Shown: positions 23,658-35,930, counted from the first letter of the stretch. The stretch: 64,000 nucleotides of DNA from Chenopodium formosanum (GCA_024500155.1 CM044877.1:10421501-10485500); one strand, 5' to 3'. Numbers and translations: made by a program. Notes: generated by a model not told the origin, from the sequence alone.

Positions 23658-25150
23658 GGATTTCTATTTTAATTCCTGAATTTGTTTCGGCAATGATTTA
23701 GAATGAGTGGATGAGACTCGAAAAGTTCTAAGTATTTCATGTGCGTAATTTTGATTAACATTATTGTCATATGCATAAAAAGGTTCTCATTGGAAAGACC
23801 ATCCGTAATGAGTCAAAAACATAGGATTTTACACGTAGGAAATTTGAGAAATGTCTTTCACAACTAGGACTGAAATAACACCACGCGAAACTGAATGATT
23901 TTATTGAGCACAGAAAGCTGCTGAGGCATGTGGGAAGTAGCGTCAAGGGCCAGAGCTTGGCGCCAAACTTTTAGCCGTAGCGCCAGACGCTAGTATTGGC
24001 GCCAGGAACTACAGTTAAAAGTTGGCGCCAGTCTCTGTTTGCTGGCGCCAATTTCCCCCAATATCGAGCCAGAAATATGCGTTCTAATTTCGACCGGTTT
24101 TTCGTATTGTTTGCTCGATCCTGCTTCCTGATTGAATTTTTTTCTCACTTTTCTGAAACCCATATGTGTTCTACATATGGACATAACCCTCTGGGAATTC
24201 ATGCTCTATCTACCCGATTGAACGCTCCTGGCAACAAAGGGTACATCTGAGAGGTTGAGTTCACCAAACCATGGAAGTGAGTTTTTTCTAAAAACTCGCG
24301 ATGTTCTATCCACACGCGTTAACCCTTCACGGTTAGGGTTCTACGCGGTGCATCTGGAAAATTAACCATGGACCCTATTTGACTAAACCATATCCCGAAC
24401 TTTAGAGAACTAGAGCCATGGTTAGGTTGCGAACTCATTGCATCATATTGTGCCTACTTGACTAATTGTACATTATTTGTTGTGCATACTCTATGTGATT
24501 TTTCATAACCGTTTGTTTGACTTGTGCTAAGACTAAATAAACTAATTAATGACTAAAGGACTTTGTTTAATTAATTAATTAATTAATTTGAGCTAATAAA
24601 TAAACATAAAATCGAGTCAAAGTTCCTTTAAGTCAACCCGGATTTTTATTCCCGTATACTGCACAAACGTCAACTTGTTTTGGTCATATCTGGAGTTCTA
24701 TAAAGAACTACGAGTCGTACCACCTGTGGATCTGTAGCCCCGAGTTTTATCTTTAATTTGGAGTTGGTTTCATCCCAATCAGAGTCGCAGATCAAAAGGT
24801 ATGACTAAAATACCACAGTCTGTCCAGTTTAATGCATATACGTGAAGTCTTAACTTAATCTTTGCTTGAGTCTAGTTACATAGTCTAGCCACATGGTCAT
24901 GACACGAGTCTTAACATGTCACCTACACTCACTAGTCTTAGCACACACTTTGAGTATACATCACCATGGCCATGTCTTAGGTTCATGCATGAGTCGGTTT
25001 TTTCCGTCATTTGAGTTAGGGGGTACATTCTATCCCTAATTCTTCATATCCCTCCACCTCCATCATTTTTTTCTTTTTTCACTTTCTATTCCATCTTTCT
25101 TCACTCCTTCCATCCATGTGTGTTGAATCGAGTTTGAGTCATATGATTGA
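23658..25150 (+). other. Untranslated leader of element C
   Basis: Non-coding, homologous to the leaders of A (33590-35284) and B (52211-53875). Holds a second GGCGCC cluster (23935-24055), a (TTAA)n tract (24570-24590) and CCGTCATTTGAGTTAGGGGG at 25004. The ORFs at 23990-24250 fall in the cluster and are not conserved as proteins. Confidence 0.7.
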
Positions 25151-25322
25151 CAAACAAAAAATGAGGGTAATGATGAAACAACACAAGACAAGAGGCGAGT
25201 TTCAACGAAAAGATTTCATGACCTCTTTTTCTATTTCTTTTTCATTTTTTACTTTCCCCAATAAGTCTAGCATAGGCACCTTTTCTTTTCCTTTAGATTA
25301 TTTTTGTAGTTTTTCTTTTCTA

Positions 25323-25413
25323 TTCCCTTTTTAATAAAATGAGCATTTATTTCCTTGCATATGATCATTTCATTACATTGCATTCAAAAAAAAAAAAAAA
25401 AAAAAAAAAAAAA
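25323..25413 (+). other. AATAAA signal followed by an internal poly(A) tract
   Basis: TAATAAAATGAGC at about 25331 is followed 50 bp later by a run of about 28 A (25387-25413), then unrelated sequence. Element B has the same arrangement on the minus strand (about 50925 down to 50820). It looks like the 3' end of a polyadenylated transcript fixed inside the element. Confidence 0.6.
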
Positions 25414-27204
25414 CCATGTCGGATTAAGCAAAAGGTATACCAATGATTTGAGGCACCCCTTGTAGCCACATCATATCTCCTTTCACCTTTCAAATTTACA
25501 ATCTTTTCTTCATAAACCACTTTGAGCTTCGTCTAACGATAGACCTTTATTTTTTCAACCTACATCTACCTAACCTTGGGATGGGATGGTGTGCAACTTA
25601 TGCAATTCTAAAAAAACAAGCTTGAGTAATTCAAAAGATCAAAATAAAAATAAGCAAAAGCAAAAAAATAAATAAAAGTGTACAAAAGGGTAAGTGTTCA
25701 CATGTCTTTGATGTGAAAATATCTTCGATAAGAGCACGTCTCAGATTGCGTCTCTTATCGAGTGCTCAGTACCGTGCCTGAGAAACATGAATGCCAAGTG
25801 AGTGATAGACCGCATGATCGGGATTGCCCACATTTATAAAAATAAAATAAATGCTAAAGCAAAAAGAGCTAAAAAGAGTAGAAACTCAAGCATAAAATTA
25901 TAAAGATTCAAAAGCGAGGTTGCACACCTTGGGGGCTTATCTAGGGTCTTGAGCCTTTATCCCCTTCTTCTCCAGCCTTTAGCCTAACCACGTTACAACC
26001 CTTAAAAGACCTTTTTGAGGTATACACACACTTGTGCGAGGTTTGGCTAGAGCTACGTTTGGCCTGATTCCTAATGGATACGTAGGCAACCTCACATCGA
26101 GGTGCGGCCGTAATAAACATGCATTCATATTCACATTCACACACTTACACCATGATCATATCAAGGGATCTCCAATGCTCATCCCTATTCACTTAGAGCT
26201 AGACTTGGGGGCTTGATCCCTACATTATTAGCTTACCTAGCCAAGAGTCACCACCATTTGACTCTTTTTAATATATTTTTCCACACATTTAGCTCTTGCG
26301 GCCTAGCTTTAGTGTCACTATCACACACATTCACGCATACATGACCAAATATATTTCCCTTAGGAACCCTTTGTCATGAAATCTTAACGGTGAAGCATGC
26401 TTCATCAAAATCACTCATCAATCATAATCATCATAGCATCGAAGTATGAAGTGCTTAGCCTCCGTGCCTAAGTTACCCAAATACTTTCATCATGGAGTCA
26501 ACAGTTGAGATAGCCTAGGATGAATTAATCCTTGAACCTTGAGAAATAGTATCAAACAACATTTGACTAAGCTCATTCAACATACATCTTCAAACTTTTG
26601 ATTTTCTTTTTCACGTCTTTCTTTTTCGGCTTCAAGTCGGTACCCTCCACAAAAATGACGGAAAATTTTTGCTTTTTGCATTTTTTCGAGTCGCACGATC
26701 ACATTACAATTCACACACGAGTCATGTACACATTGAGTCATGTCGTGCCATATCACTTTGATTTGATTCTAACACATGTGTCATTACACTTCGAGTCGAG
26801 TCAACCTCGAGTCAGTCAAACATATCGAGTCAAGTTTATACCTTGAGTCGTGTCAAGTCGATGAGTCAAGCAATTTTAAGCCTTAGGTCAACCCTAAGAT
26901 AATTAAAAAGATTGGCAAAGTTCTATATTCAAAAATAAATACAGGTGTAGCAGAAAAGGGAAGACCCTATCACAGCGTTCGGCGACAGAATCAATTCTTG
27001 GTGCCAGAAATATCTCAACAACAACAGAGCTCGAAAGCCTCTCAGAAAGGTGATTTCGACTTCATACAACAATTTTGGGTTCCTTGGTACGCCAGTTAGC
27101 CCCTATAAGCAATTTGACATGATTAAGTAGTCAGTTTGATTACAATTGCAATAAGTGATCGACCTGATGAAAGATCGTCTCACTTAGCTTAAAGCGCCTA
27201 ATCA
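25414..27204 (+). other. Non-coding 3' region of element C up to the element B junction
   Basis: No gene. It includes the AGCTACGTTTGGCCTGATTC...GGATACGTAGGCAAC motif (26050-26095) that also lies just after pol in A (42173-42210). It also has a GAGTC-dense stretch (26690-26880), the inverted partner GTACCCTCC...AAATGACGG (26639-26661) and TTAGCTTAAAGCGCCTAA at the end, where B cuts in. Confidence 0.65.
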
Positions 27205-29333
27205 CGGCTTTAAAATCCCACTAGCTTGAACCCCACTGTGATCATACACTAAAGTACGGTGGCGTCCAAAAGGGAAGAAGATAGAGCAAAAGAGTCGCCA
27301 ACAAGTTTTTAAGGAACTTGTAAACCGTTCACGAGATGAAGGTTACACCCCTTAACGATCCAAGAGATCGTCAACTCCATAAGGTCATGAACCAAATAAG
27401 GGTTCGGGGATGATGGTAAAAATCCAACCTAAAAGAGATTGAACCTGCCCTAATAATAGGCCTCTACTTTATTCTGCTCGTATTCACGTGCGCTTTCTGA
27501 TTAACATACAATCAATAGGTTTAACCCTAAACCTGTTTAATCTATGTTGGTTGAATTTAATGCACAAATAAACTATTATTGGCGATCACTTGAATTATAA
27601 TCAAAATTAACCCTAACAAGATTATTAATTATCTTATTAAGCGTGATTGCAAATACCAATTCCCTTTAAACATGCAATAAAAAGGTGATCAAGCAATAAC
27701 AATAATAATGTATCAAGCAACATAATAATAATCATGATAATAATAATAATCATCATAAAATTATAATCATAATCAAAACAATAACAATCATAAATAAAAT
27801 AATCATTATCAAAATAATAATAATAATATTCACAATCATCATAAATTATAACAATTATAATCATAATCATGTTCATGTTAATATTAAAGCATAATAAAAA
27901 TAGCAAGATCCTAGGCATGATACTAACAAGATTAATAACAAACCCTAGCATGTCACTAAACAATAAAAATCAAAGCTTTAGCCTTAACATGATACTAACA
28001 ATCATAAATATTAGGAAGAATATAGGAAGCATCGTACTTTTAATCATACTTAATATTAAAATTACCCTAGACATGATGCTAGGAATTTATTGTTGTCACC
28101 CTAAACATCAAATTAAGGAAAACATCCTAATATGATACTAGGAATCAAAATAACAATCTAAGCATGATATCTACATCATAATATCAATTAATCAATTAAA
28201 GCACTTACTTGGATGCCTCGTACGTCTTTCTAATAACAAAATACACACGTTAGTAACTTCAAGGAAAATAATAAAACAAACAATTAAATTAAATAATTGA
28301 AATAGAGATTTGGGACCAAACCCTCAGAAATTAAAGCTTTCACGTCTAGGGCGAAGGCAACTTCGAATATGGCTAGGTGTATCAAAATCTTGTGAATGCG
28401 GAATTTTGTATTAAAAAGCAAAGAAAGAAAAGAAAAGAATGGAATGCTAAAGAATGAAAGCTTGATGAATGAAGAGAATTGATGAATGATTTGTGAATGA
28501 AGAGAATGAATGAAGAAGAGAATTGATGATTCTTCGTGATCGGTTTCTTTTGAAAACGAAGTTTATTAAAACTTAAGAATAAAGAGAATTGGTGAATGAA
28601 AACGGAGTTTTTGATACGATATTTATAGAAAAAATCATCCAAAAAAGATAATTTATCAAAACAAAGTCTGAAGACCACAAAACCACCTTGGCGCCAGCCC
28701 TGGCTAATTGGCGCCAGGACCAGTGGCTAGCGCCAGGCGCCAATCCCGATTCCAGGCGCCAAGGCCTGGGGTTGGACGCCAAATCGGCTTTTAACACGTT
28801 TTCGAAAATCTGATAAATTTCCTGTACTGGAAGATAAAATAATATAATTCCCATCGAAAATGCTATTTGATCTAATTAAAACTCTGAAGAGTCCTAATTA
28901 AATTAGGAATGAAAAGAACTTTCTAGAATGTTCTAGAAGAATAAAACTATTCCTAATTGCATTAGGAATGATAAATTATATTAGGCCCTCCCCTAGATCA
29001 TAGGGTCGTACTTAAAACTCAAACCGCGCCCAGTTTAGTAAATTGGCCATAAATTCCTCAATATTCATCGGAATTGGGCTTATAATATATCGTTGGAAAG
29101 GTCTTTGCAAGCCCCATCCAACTACACCACTATTGGACCCATATCATGGACCAACCAAACTGGATTGGCTGTTTTCTTAAAATAAAGTTTTCAAAAACAG
29201 GGAGAAGAGAAAAGAAATAAAACTTTCCGCAACACTAGACCTTTCCACACTTTCGTTTTATTCGATTATGATTCGACGTGAAAGGCACTCATCACTGGGT
29301 TTGGTTTTGGGGAGACACAAATGGGTGTCTACA
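27205..29333 (-). repeat. 3' LTR of element B (outer end truncated)
   Basis: Minus strand: starts TGTAGACACCCATTTGTG at 29333. The final TTGAAATTATTCCCTACA expected at the other end is missing, and the sequence changes to element C DNA at about 27204. GGCGCC cluster at 28683-28785; TATTTATA (TATA box, minus strand) at 28620-28627. Confidence 0.88.
28620..28785 (-). promoter_or_regulatory. LTR promoter region of element B 3' LTR: GGCGCC cluster plus TATA box
   Basis: Read on the minus strand, a run of TTGGCGCC/GGCGCCA units (28785 to 28683) lies about 60 bp before TATAAATA (28627-28620), the same layout as in C and A. One internal pair of units is missing compared with the 5' LTR copy at 55395-55515. 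Confidence 0.58.
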
Positions 29334-29347
29334 GAAGCCCCCACTTT
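29334..29347 (-). promoter_or_regulatory. Polypurine tract of element B
   Basis: Minus strand AAAGTGGGGGCTTC immediately precedes the 3' LTR. The same tract is found in A and C. Confidence 0.8.
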
Positions 29348-29879
29348 GACTGAGTTTGGAGAAACGCGAGTTTCGAAAACGAAAGTCAAAGTAACGATAG
29401 GGACGGAGAATGATTCAGAACGTTCTGCGATCCTAAATCAATCTTATAACGCCGATACCTGCAAAACTAGCATTAGCTAAACAGATAAAAGAGTTAAGAA
29501 ACGCGTATCTTGCACCGCCGAGCACACGTCTCTGAAAGTAACCGATTTGTTGCTGTTGTTTTGATGACCTCCTGCAAGCTAGAGAATGCCATCCCGCTTG
29601 AAAACCGCTACGCCCGTAACCGCTTCCAAATTAGAAGATCGTTTCGCCTGAAACTATCCTCCCCGCTATGATAATATTCCACGTCCAAGGGAATACCATC
29701 GAAGATTGCTTCACTTGAAACAATCCTCAATTGTTTGTGACAACTCTCCACAATCTAGGGAACGCCACCTTGTTGTTTCGATGTTCACTCGTCTCTGAAC
29801 AAAGAGCTTCTTTTTGATATGTTCCAATTTCCGCTGTGATAGTCTTCGAAAAGATCACTGCTTTTTAATCCTTAATACT

Positions 29880-30710
29880 GCCATGCCAGTACGTCGGCGC
29901 TTTGCTGCTTGTGAACCAGTATGTCGGTGCTTTTGCTGTGATGACAATCCTCTTTTCTTTGGGAATAGTTGCCAACACAACTCTTGTATGATGTATGACA
30001 ATCCGATTTAGGGAAAGTTGTCAATGCCACGTAACAATCCATCCTTGGAAGTGTTGTCACGATGAAGCGACAATCCGTACCTCGGAAAATTTGCCAAAAT
30101 CCAATTTTTGGAAAAGTTGCCAATGCTTCGTAACAATCTTTCATAAGAACTTTGCTACGATCGACAATCCACATCTTGGAATATAACTCTTGAAAGCAAT
30201 CCACCTTGGAAATTTGCCAACGGTATGCGACAATCCTTTTGGGAAAATATTGCCACTATTGACAATCCGCGTCTTAGAACATTTGCAAAAAAGAGTCGAT
30301 CGACAATTCACTTCGGGAAAACTTGCCACTTACTAAAATGAATGACAATCCACGTTGAGGAACTTTGCCGATATTTATGATGAGTAGAGACCTACAACAA
30401 TCCTTTGGGAAATTTTGCTATAGGGAACTGGGTGTATGACAATCCAATTTCGGAAAACTTGCCAGCGATCTATGATTATGACAATCCGAACTTGGAAAAA
30501 CTTGCCAACAATGAAGGAGCACGACAATCCACGCTTGGAAACTTTGCCAGAGATGACAATCCAATCTTGGAAAAAATTGTTGTTGAAGAAGATGCACGAC
30601 AATCCATTTTTGGAAATATTGTCAGTTGGGGATGACAATCCAATTTTTGGAAAACTTTGTCGTTTAATAAGAATGCGCGACAATCCATATTTGCAAATAT
30701 TGTCGTTTAA
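29880..30710 (-). repeat. Degenerate tandem repeat array in the 3' region of element B
   Basis: About 15 units of roughly 40-60 bp built on GACAATCC...TTGGAAA(A)NTTTGCC (plus strand), diverged in the spacer between the two conserved blocks. Near the polypurine side (29885-29945) there are two units of a different repeat (CAGTACGTCGGCGCTTT/CAGTATGTCGGTGCTTT) that is also the repeat of element A's array. The ORFs in this interval are frames through the repeats. Confidence 0.8.
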
Positions 30711-32017
30711 GTGCTTGCTTTTGAACTGATGCTTTGATGCTTGTAATGAGCCAATACTTAGGCGCTTAAGCTAAGTGAGACGATCTTTCGTCAGGTCAAT
30801 CACTTACTACGATTGTAATCAAACCGACTACTTAATCATGTCAAATTGCTTATAGGGGCTAACTGGCGTACCAAGGAACCCGAAATTGATGTATGAGGTC
30901 GAAATCACCAATCTGAGAGGCTTCGAGCTCTGTCGTTGCTGAGATATCTCTGGCGCCAAGAATTGGAGTAGGGTCTTCCCTATTCTGCTGCACCTGTATT
31001 TATTTTTTTACTATAGAACTTTGCCAATTTCTTTAACCATCTTAGGGTTGACCTAAGGTTTAGCATTGCTTGATTCATCGACTTGACACGACTCAAGGCA
31101 TAAACTTGACTCGCTGATTGACTGACTCGAGGTTGACTCGACTCGAAGTGTAATGACACATGTGTTAGACTCAAATCAAAGTGATATGGCACGACATGAC
31201 TCAATGTGTACATGACTCGTGTGTGCATTGTTATGTGATCGTACGACTCGAAAATGCAAAAAAGCTAAAATTTTCCGTCATTTTTATGGAGGGTACCGAC
31301 TTTCTCCCGAAAAAGAAAGACGTGAAAAAAGAAAATCAAAAGTTTAAAGATACATGTTGAATGAGCTTAGTCAAATGTTGTTTGATACTATCTCTCAAGG
31401 TGCAAGGATTAATCCATCCTAGGCTATCTCAACTGTTGACTCCATGATGAAAGTATTTGGGCACGGAGGCTAAGCACTTCATACTTCGTGATGCAATGAT
31501 GATTACGATTGATGAGCAATTTTGATATGACAAGGCATGCTTCAGCGTTGTATTAAGATTTCATGACAAAGGGTTCCTAAGGAAAAGTATATTTGGTCAT
31601 GTATGCGTGATGTGTGTGATAGTGACACTAAAGTTAGGCCGCAAGAGCTAAGTGTGTGAAGAAACATATTGAAAAGAGTCAAATGGTGGTGACTCTTAGG
31701 CTAGGTAAGCTAATGATGTAGGGATCAAGCCCCCAAGTCTAGCTCTAAATGAAAAGGGATGAGCATAGGGAATTGCTTGATATGATTATGGTGTAAGTGT
31801 GTGAATGTGAATATGAATGCATGTTTATTACGGCCGCACCTCGATGTGAGGATGCCTACGTATCCGTTAGGAATCAGGCCGAAAGTAGCTCTAGCCAAAC
31901 CTCGCACAAGTGTGTATACCTCAAAAAGGTCTTTTTAAGGGTTATAACGTGGTTAGGCTAAAGGTTATAGAAGAAGGGGATAAAGGCTCAAGTCCCTAGA
32001 TAAGCCCCCAAGGTGTG
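30711..32017 (-). other. Non-coding 3' region of element B, homologous to 25930-27204 of element C
   Basis: Reverse complement of the C region: GAGTC-rich block (31050-31250), inverted partner (about 31270-31292), and the GTATCCGTTAGGAATCAGGCCGAAAG motif (31860). Ends at the element A insertion point after GTGTG. Confidence 0.7.
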
Positions 32018-33565
32018 TGTAGACACCCATTTGTGTCTCCCCAAAACCAAACCCGGTGATGAGTGCCTTTCACGTCGAATCATAATCGAACGAAACGAAA
32101 GTGTGGAAAGGTCTAGTGTTGCGGAAAGTTTTATTTCTTTTCTCTTCTCCCTGTTTTTGAAAACTTTATTTTTAAGAAAACAGCCAATACAGTTTTGTTG
32201 GTCCATAATATGGGTCCAGTAGTGGTGTAGTTGGATGGGGCTTGCAAAGACCTTTCCAACGATATATTATAAGCCCGATTCCGATGAATATTGAGAAATT
32301 TATGGCCAATTTACTAAACTGGGCCTGGTTTGAGTTTTAAGTACGACCCTATGATCTAGGGAGGGCCTAATATAATTTATCATTCCTAATGCAATTAGGA
32401 ATGGTTTTAGTCTTCAAGAACATTCTAGAAGGTCTTATCATTCTTAATTCAATTAGGACTCTTAAGAGTTTTAATCAGATCAAATAGCATTTTCGATTGA
32501 AATTATATTATTTTATCTTCCAGTACAGTAAAATTATCAGATTTTCGAAAACGCGTTAAAAGCCGGTTTGGCGTCCAACCCCAGGCCTTGGCGCCTGGAA
32601 TCAGGATTAGCGCCAAACGCCAGCATTGGCGCCTGGCGCTAGCCACTTGTCCTGACGCCAATGTGTTTTTGTGGTCTTCAGACTCTGTTTTGATAAATTA
32701 TCTTTTTTGAATGATTTTCTCTATAATTATCGTATCAAAAACTCCGGTTTCATTCACCAAGATTCACCAATTCTCTTTATTCTTAAGTTTTAATAAACTC
32801 CGTTTTCAATCATCAACTTTCTTCATTCATTCTCTTCATTCACAAATCATTCATTCATTCTCTTCATTCATCAAGCTTTCATTCTTTAGCATTCCATTCT
32901 TTTCTTTTCTTTCTTTGCTTTTTAATACAAAATTCTGCATTCATTAGACTTTGATACACCTAGCTATATTCGAAGTTGCCTTCGCCCTAGGCGTGAAAGG
33001 TTTTAATTTCTGAGGGTTTGGTCCCAAATCTCTCTTTCAATTATTTAATTTAATTGTTTTGTTTATTATTTTTCCTTGAAGTTACTAACGCGTGTATTTT
33101 GTTATTAGAAAGAGGTACGAGGCATCCAAGTAAGTACTTTAATTGGTTTAATTGATATTATGATGTAGAAATCATGTTTATATCGTTATTATGATATTCC
33201 TAGTATCATGTCTAGGGTAACTTTAATATTAAATATGATTCCTGCGATGCTTCCTATTCTCTTCCTAATATTTATTCATGTTAGTATCATGTTAGGGTTA
33301 AAGATTTGATTTTTATTGCTTAGTGACATGCTAGGGTTTGTTATTAATCTTGTTAGTATCATGCCTAGGATCTTGCTATTTTTATTATGCTTTAATATTA
33401 ACATGAACATGATTATGATTATAATTGTTATAATTTATTATTATTTTGATGATTATTTTATTTATGATAATTATTTCAATTATTTGGACGCCACCGTACT
33501 TTAGTGTATGATCACAGTGGGGTTCAAGCTAGTGGGATTTTAAAGGCTTGAAATTATTCCCTATA
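32018..33565 (+). repeat. 5' LTR of element A, internally deleted
   Basis: Starts TGTAGACACCCATTTGTG and ends ATTATTCCCTATA (CA mutated to TA). Compared with the 3' LTR it lacks about 540 bp (equivalent of about 49668-50210; junction near 33484) and a small duplication around 48955-49020. TATA box degraded to TATAATTA (32722). Confidence 0.92.
32568..32729 (+). promoter_or_regulatory. LTR promoter region of element A 5' LTR: GGCGCC cluster plus altered TATA box
   Basis: CTTGGCGCCTGG, TAGCGCCAAACGCCAG, ATTGGCGCCTGGCGCTAG and GACGCCAATG within 100 bp, followed 60 bp later by TATAATTA instead of TATAAATA. Confidence 0.55.
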
Positions 33566-33570
33566 GTTTT

Positions 33571-33588
33571 TGGCGACTCCGCTGGGGA
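33571..33588 (+). promoter_or_regulatory. Primer-binding site of element A, tRNA-Arg type
   Basis: TGGCGACTCCGCTGGGGA, identical to that of element C. Confidence 0.75.
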
Positions 33589-35284
33589 GGATTTCTATTT
33601 TAATTCCTGAATTTGTTTCGGCAATGATTTAGAATGAGTGGATGAGACTCGAAAAGTTCTAAGTATTTCATGTGCGTAATTTTGATTAACATTGTGTCAT
33701 ATGCATAAAAAGGTTCTCATTGGAAAGACCATCCGTAATGAGTAAAAAACATAAGGATTTTACACGTAGGAAATTTGAGAAATGTCTTTCACAACTAGGA
33801 CTGAAATAACACCGCGCGAAACTGGATGATTTTATTGAGCACAGAAAGCTGCTGAGGCATGTGGGAAGTAGCGTCAGGGGCCAGAGCTTGGCGCCAAACT
33901 TTTAGCCGTAGCGCCAGACGCTAGTATTGGCGCCAGGCGCTACAGTTAAAAGTTGGCGCCAGTCTCTGTTTGTTGGCGCCAATTTCCCCCAATACCGAGC
34001 CAGAAATATGCGTTCTAATTTCGACCGGTTTTTCGCGTTGTTTGCTCGATCCCGCTTCCTGATTGAATTTTTTATCATTTTTCTGAAACCCATATGTGTT
34101 CTACATATGGACATAACCCTCTGGGAATTCATGCTCTATCTACCCGATTGAACGCTCCTGGCAACAAAGGGTACATCTGAGAGGTTGAATTCACCAAACC
34201 ATGGAAGCGAGTTTTTATTAAAAAACTCGCGGTGTTCTATCCACACGCATTAACCCTTCACGGTTAGGCTTCTACGCGGTGCATCTGGACAATTAACCAT
34301 GGACCCTATTTGACTAAACCATATCCCGAACTTTAGAGAACTAGAGCCATGGTTAGGTTGCGAACTCATTGCATCATGTTGTGCCTACTTGACTAATTGT
34401 GCATTATTTGTTGTGCATATATATCCTATACTCCTCTTAACCGTTTGTTGATTTGTGTTGAGATTATAATTAATGTCTTAAAGAACTTTGCCTAATTAAT
34501 TAATTAATTAATTAATTAGAGTCAATAAAGTCTTTTTTCTCTTCTTTTAATCGGAATTGACCTAGTACAACTTTAGGCATACCCCAATTGACTAATAATA
34601 TCGAAAACAGTCCCAGACTGAGGCTCCAATATTGGTGCAAAAATCTGAGTTGTAGCGCCACTGTATGGTGCGCAGCGCCAGACATTTACTAAAAAGTCTG
34701 GCGCCAAGCACCATATTGTGACGCCAGTTCTGTCGCTTGGCCGACAGTTCGAATTATTTGTCGAGTCATCACCTACTGTTTATTTAGTCAATTTTCTGTT
34801 TAACTCGACTAATTTTGCTGTTACAATGCTTAATTTAAATATTCGAGTTTAGGCACTAAGTCCCATGGTCTTACACAAGAGTCCAAGCATGTCACTTTCA
34901 CTCAATACACACACCAATACACACACCAATACACATTTTTTGACCATGATTAAAAGAGTCTTGTGTGTGCGCGTCATTTTTCGTCCTTTTTTTTAGGGGG
35001 GTAAGTCAGATATTATTCCTCCAATAAATAATAATACTTAAGTTCCCTAAACACATATACATTATTGCTCCCTAAAAATATGCATACTTTTTTCTTTTTT
35101 TTTAAAAAAAAAATAAAAAAAACCATAAAGTCAAATTGATTCGAGTCAAGTAATTAAAACGCAAATTGGCTTAATTTACAGCGCGTGGTCAAGAAAAGAA
35201 GGACGATTAATCAAAGATAATCTTTTCGTACAAGTCCAACTTTTCGACAAACCTATAGCCCGCAAGAGGAAAGCAAGAGTCATA
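33589..35284 (+). other. Untranslated leader of element A
   Basis: Non-coding. Has GGCGCC clusters at 33877-33985 and 34640-34735, a (TTAA)n tract at 34495-34518, and CGTCATTTTTCGTCC...GGGGGGTAA at 34972-35002. Up to about 34430 it is nearly identical to the leader of C; beyond that it diverges. Confidence 0.7.
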
Positions 35285-35930
35285 ATGGCAACTCAGGAAG
35301 AAGTCAAGGATCTCAAGAACCAACTGGCTACTGTAACTGAGACACTAAAGCTTCTCGCACTTAAGATCGAGGATCCCGCGAAGCAACAACAAATGGACCT
35401 CTTGCAAGAAAGCCTAAGCAAGTTGTCCAGCGACTACAAGTTTCAAGAACTCACATCCCAAGGGGTCTCGGTGGATAAAGATCTTCTTCCGCAGAAGTTC
35501 AGTGCCAACGACATCCCAAAGTTTAGGGCAATCGACAACCTATACATCCATCTAAGAGCGTTTGAAACAATAATGAGTATCAAGGGTATCGATAAGAAAG
35601 TCTTCCCTTCTCTGTTCCCGCTATCTCTCGAGACCGTTTGCCAACAATGGTTCTTTTCTCTTGAAAAGGAAAAGACCTCTACCTGGGAATCCGTAGCAAA
35701 CGCTTTCGTTGATAGGTACAAGTGCAACGTTCAAGTCGAAACTGACCATAGAGAACTTGAAATCCTTAAACAGAAGGAGAATGAAGGCTTCACATCTTTC
35801 TTTAACAAGTGGAGAGAAAGCTCAGCTAAAATGATTGAGGTACCAAGTGAAAAAGAGTCCGTGAGACTGTTTATTAAAAACCTCCAAGAAAAATATTCAA
35901 AACATCTTAAATATCAAAATAATATTGGGA
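35285..35930 (+). pseudogene. gag of element A, N-terminal part
   Basis: The ATG at 35285 is shared with the gag of element B (both begin MATQEEV). The protein has a helical N-terminus and then the retrotransposon gag core: FPSLFPLSLETVCQQWFFSL, WESVANAFVDRYKCNV, EGFTSFFNKWRESSAKM and VRLFIKNLQEKY. It would form the virus-like particle. A deletion of about 15-20 nt near 35925-35940, seen by comparison with B (HNLNTFKAVYDIG there), shifts the frame; reading continues in the next frame from 35940. Confidence 0.92.

Noticed and set aside
25387..25413. Poly(A) as the tail of a separately inserted SINE or LINE
   Set aside because: No target duplication around it, and the same tract lies at the same place in element B, so it belongs to the element family.
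29880..30710. CRISPR-like alternation of conserved and variable blocks
   Set aside because: The conserved blocks are degenerate and of varying length, the context is a plant retrotransposon and there are no cas genes.
29814..30729. Many ORFs on both strands that could suggest a Cys/Asn-rich repeat protein
   Set aside because: They read through the degenerate GACAATCC array in several frames, none is continuous, and the array sits in the 3' untranslated part of element B.
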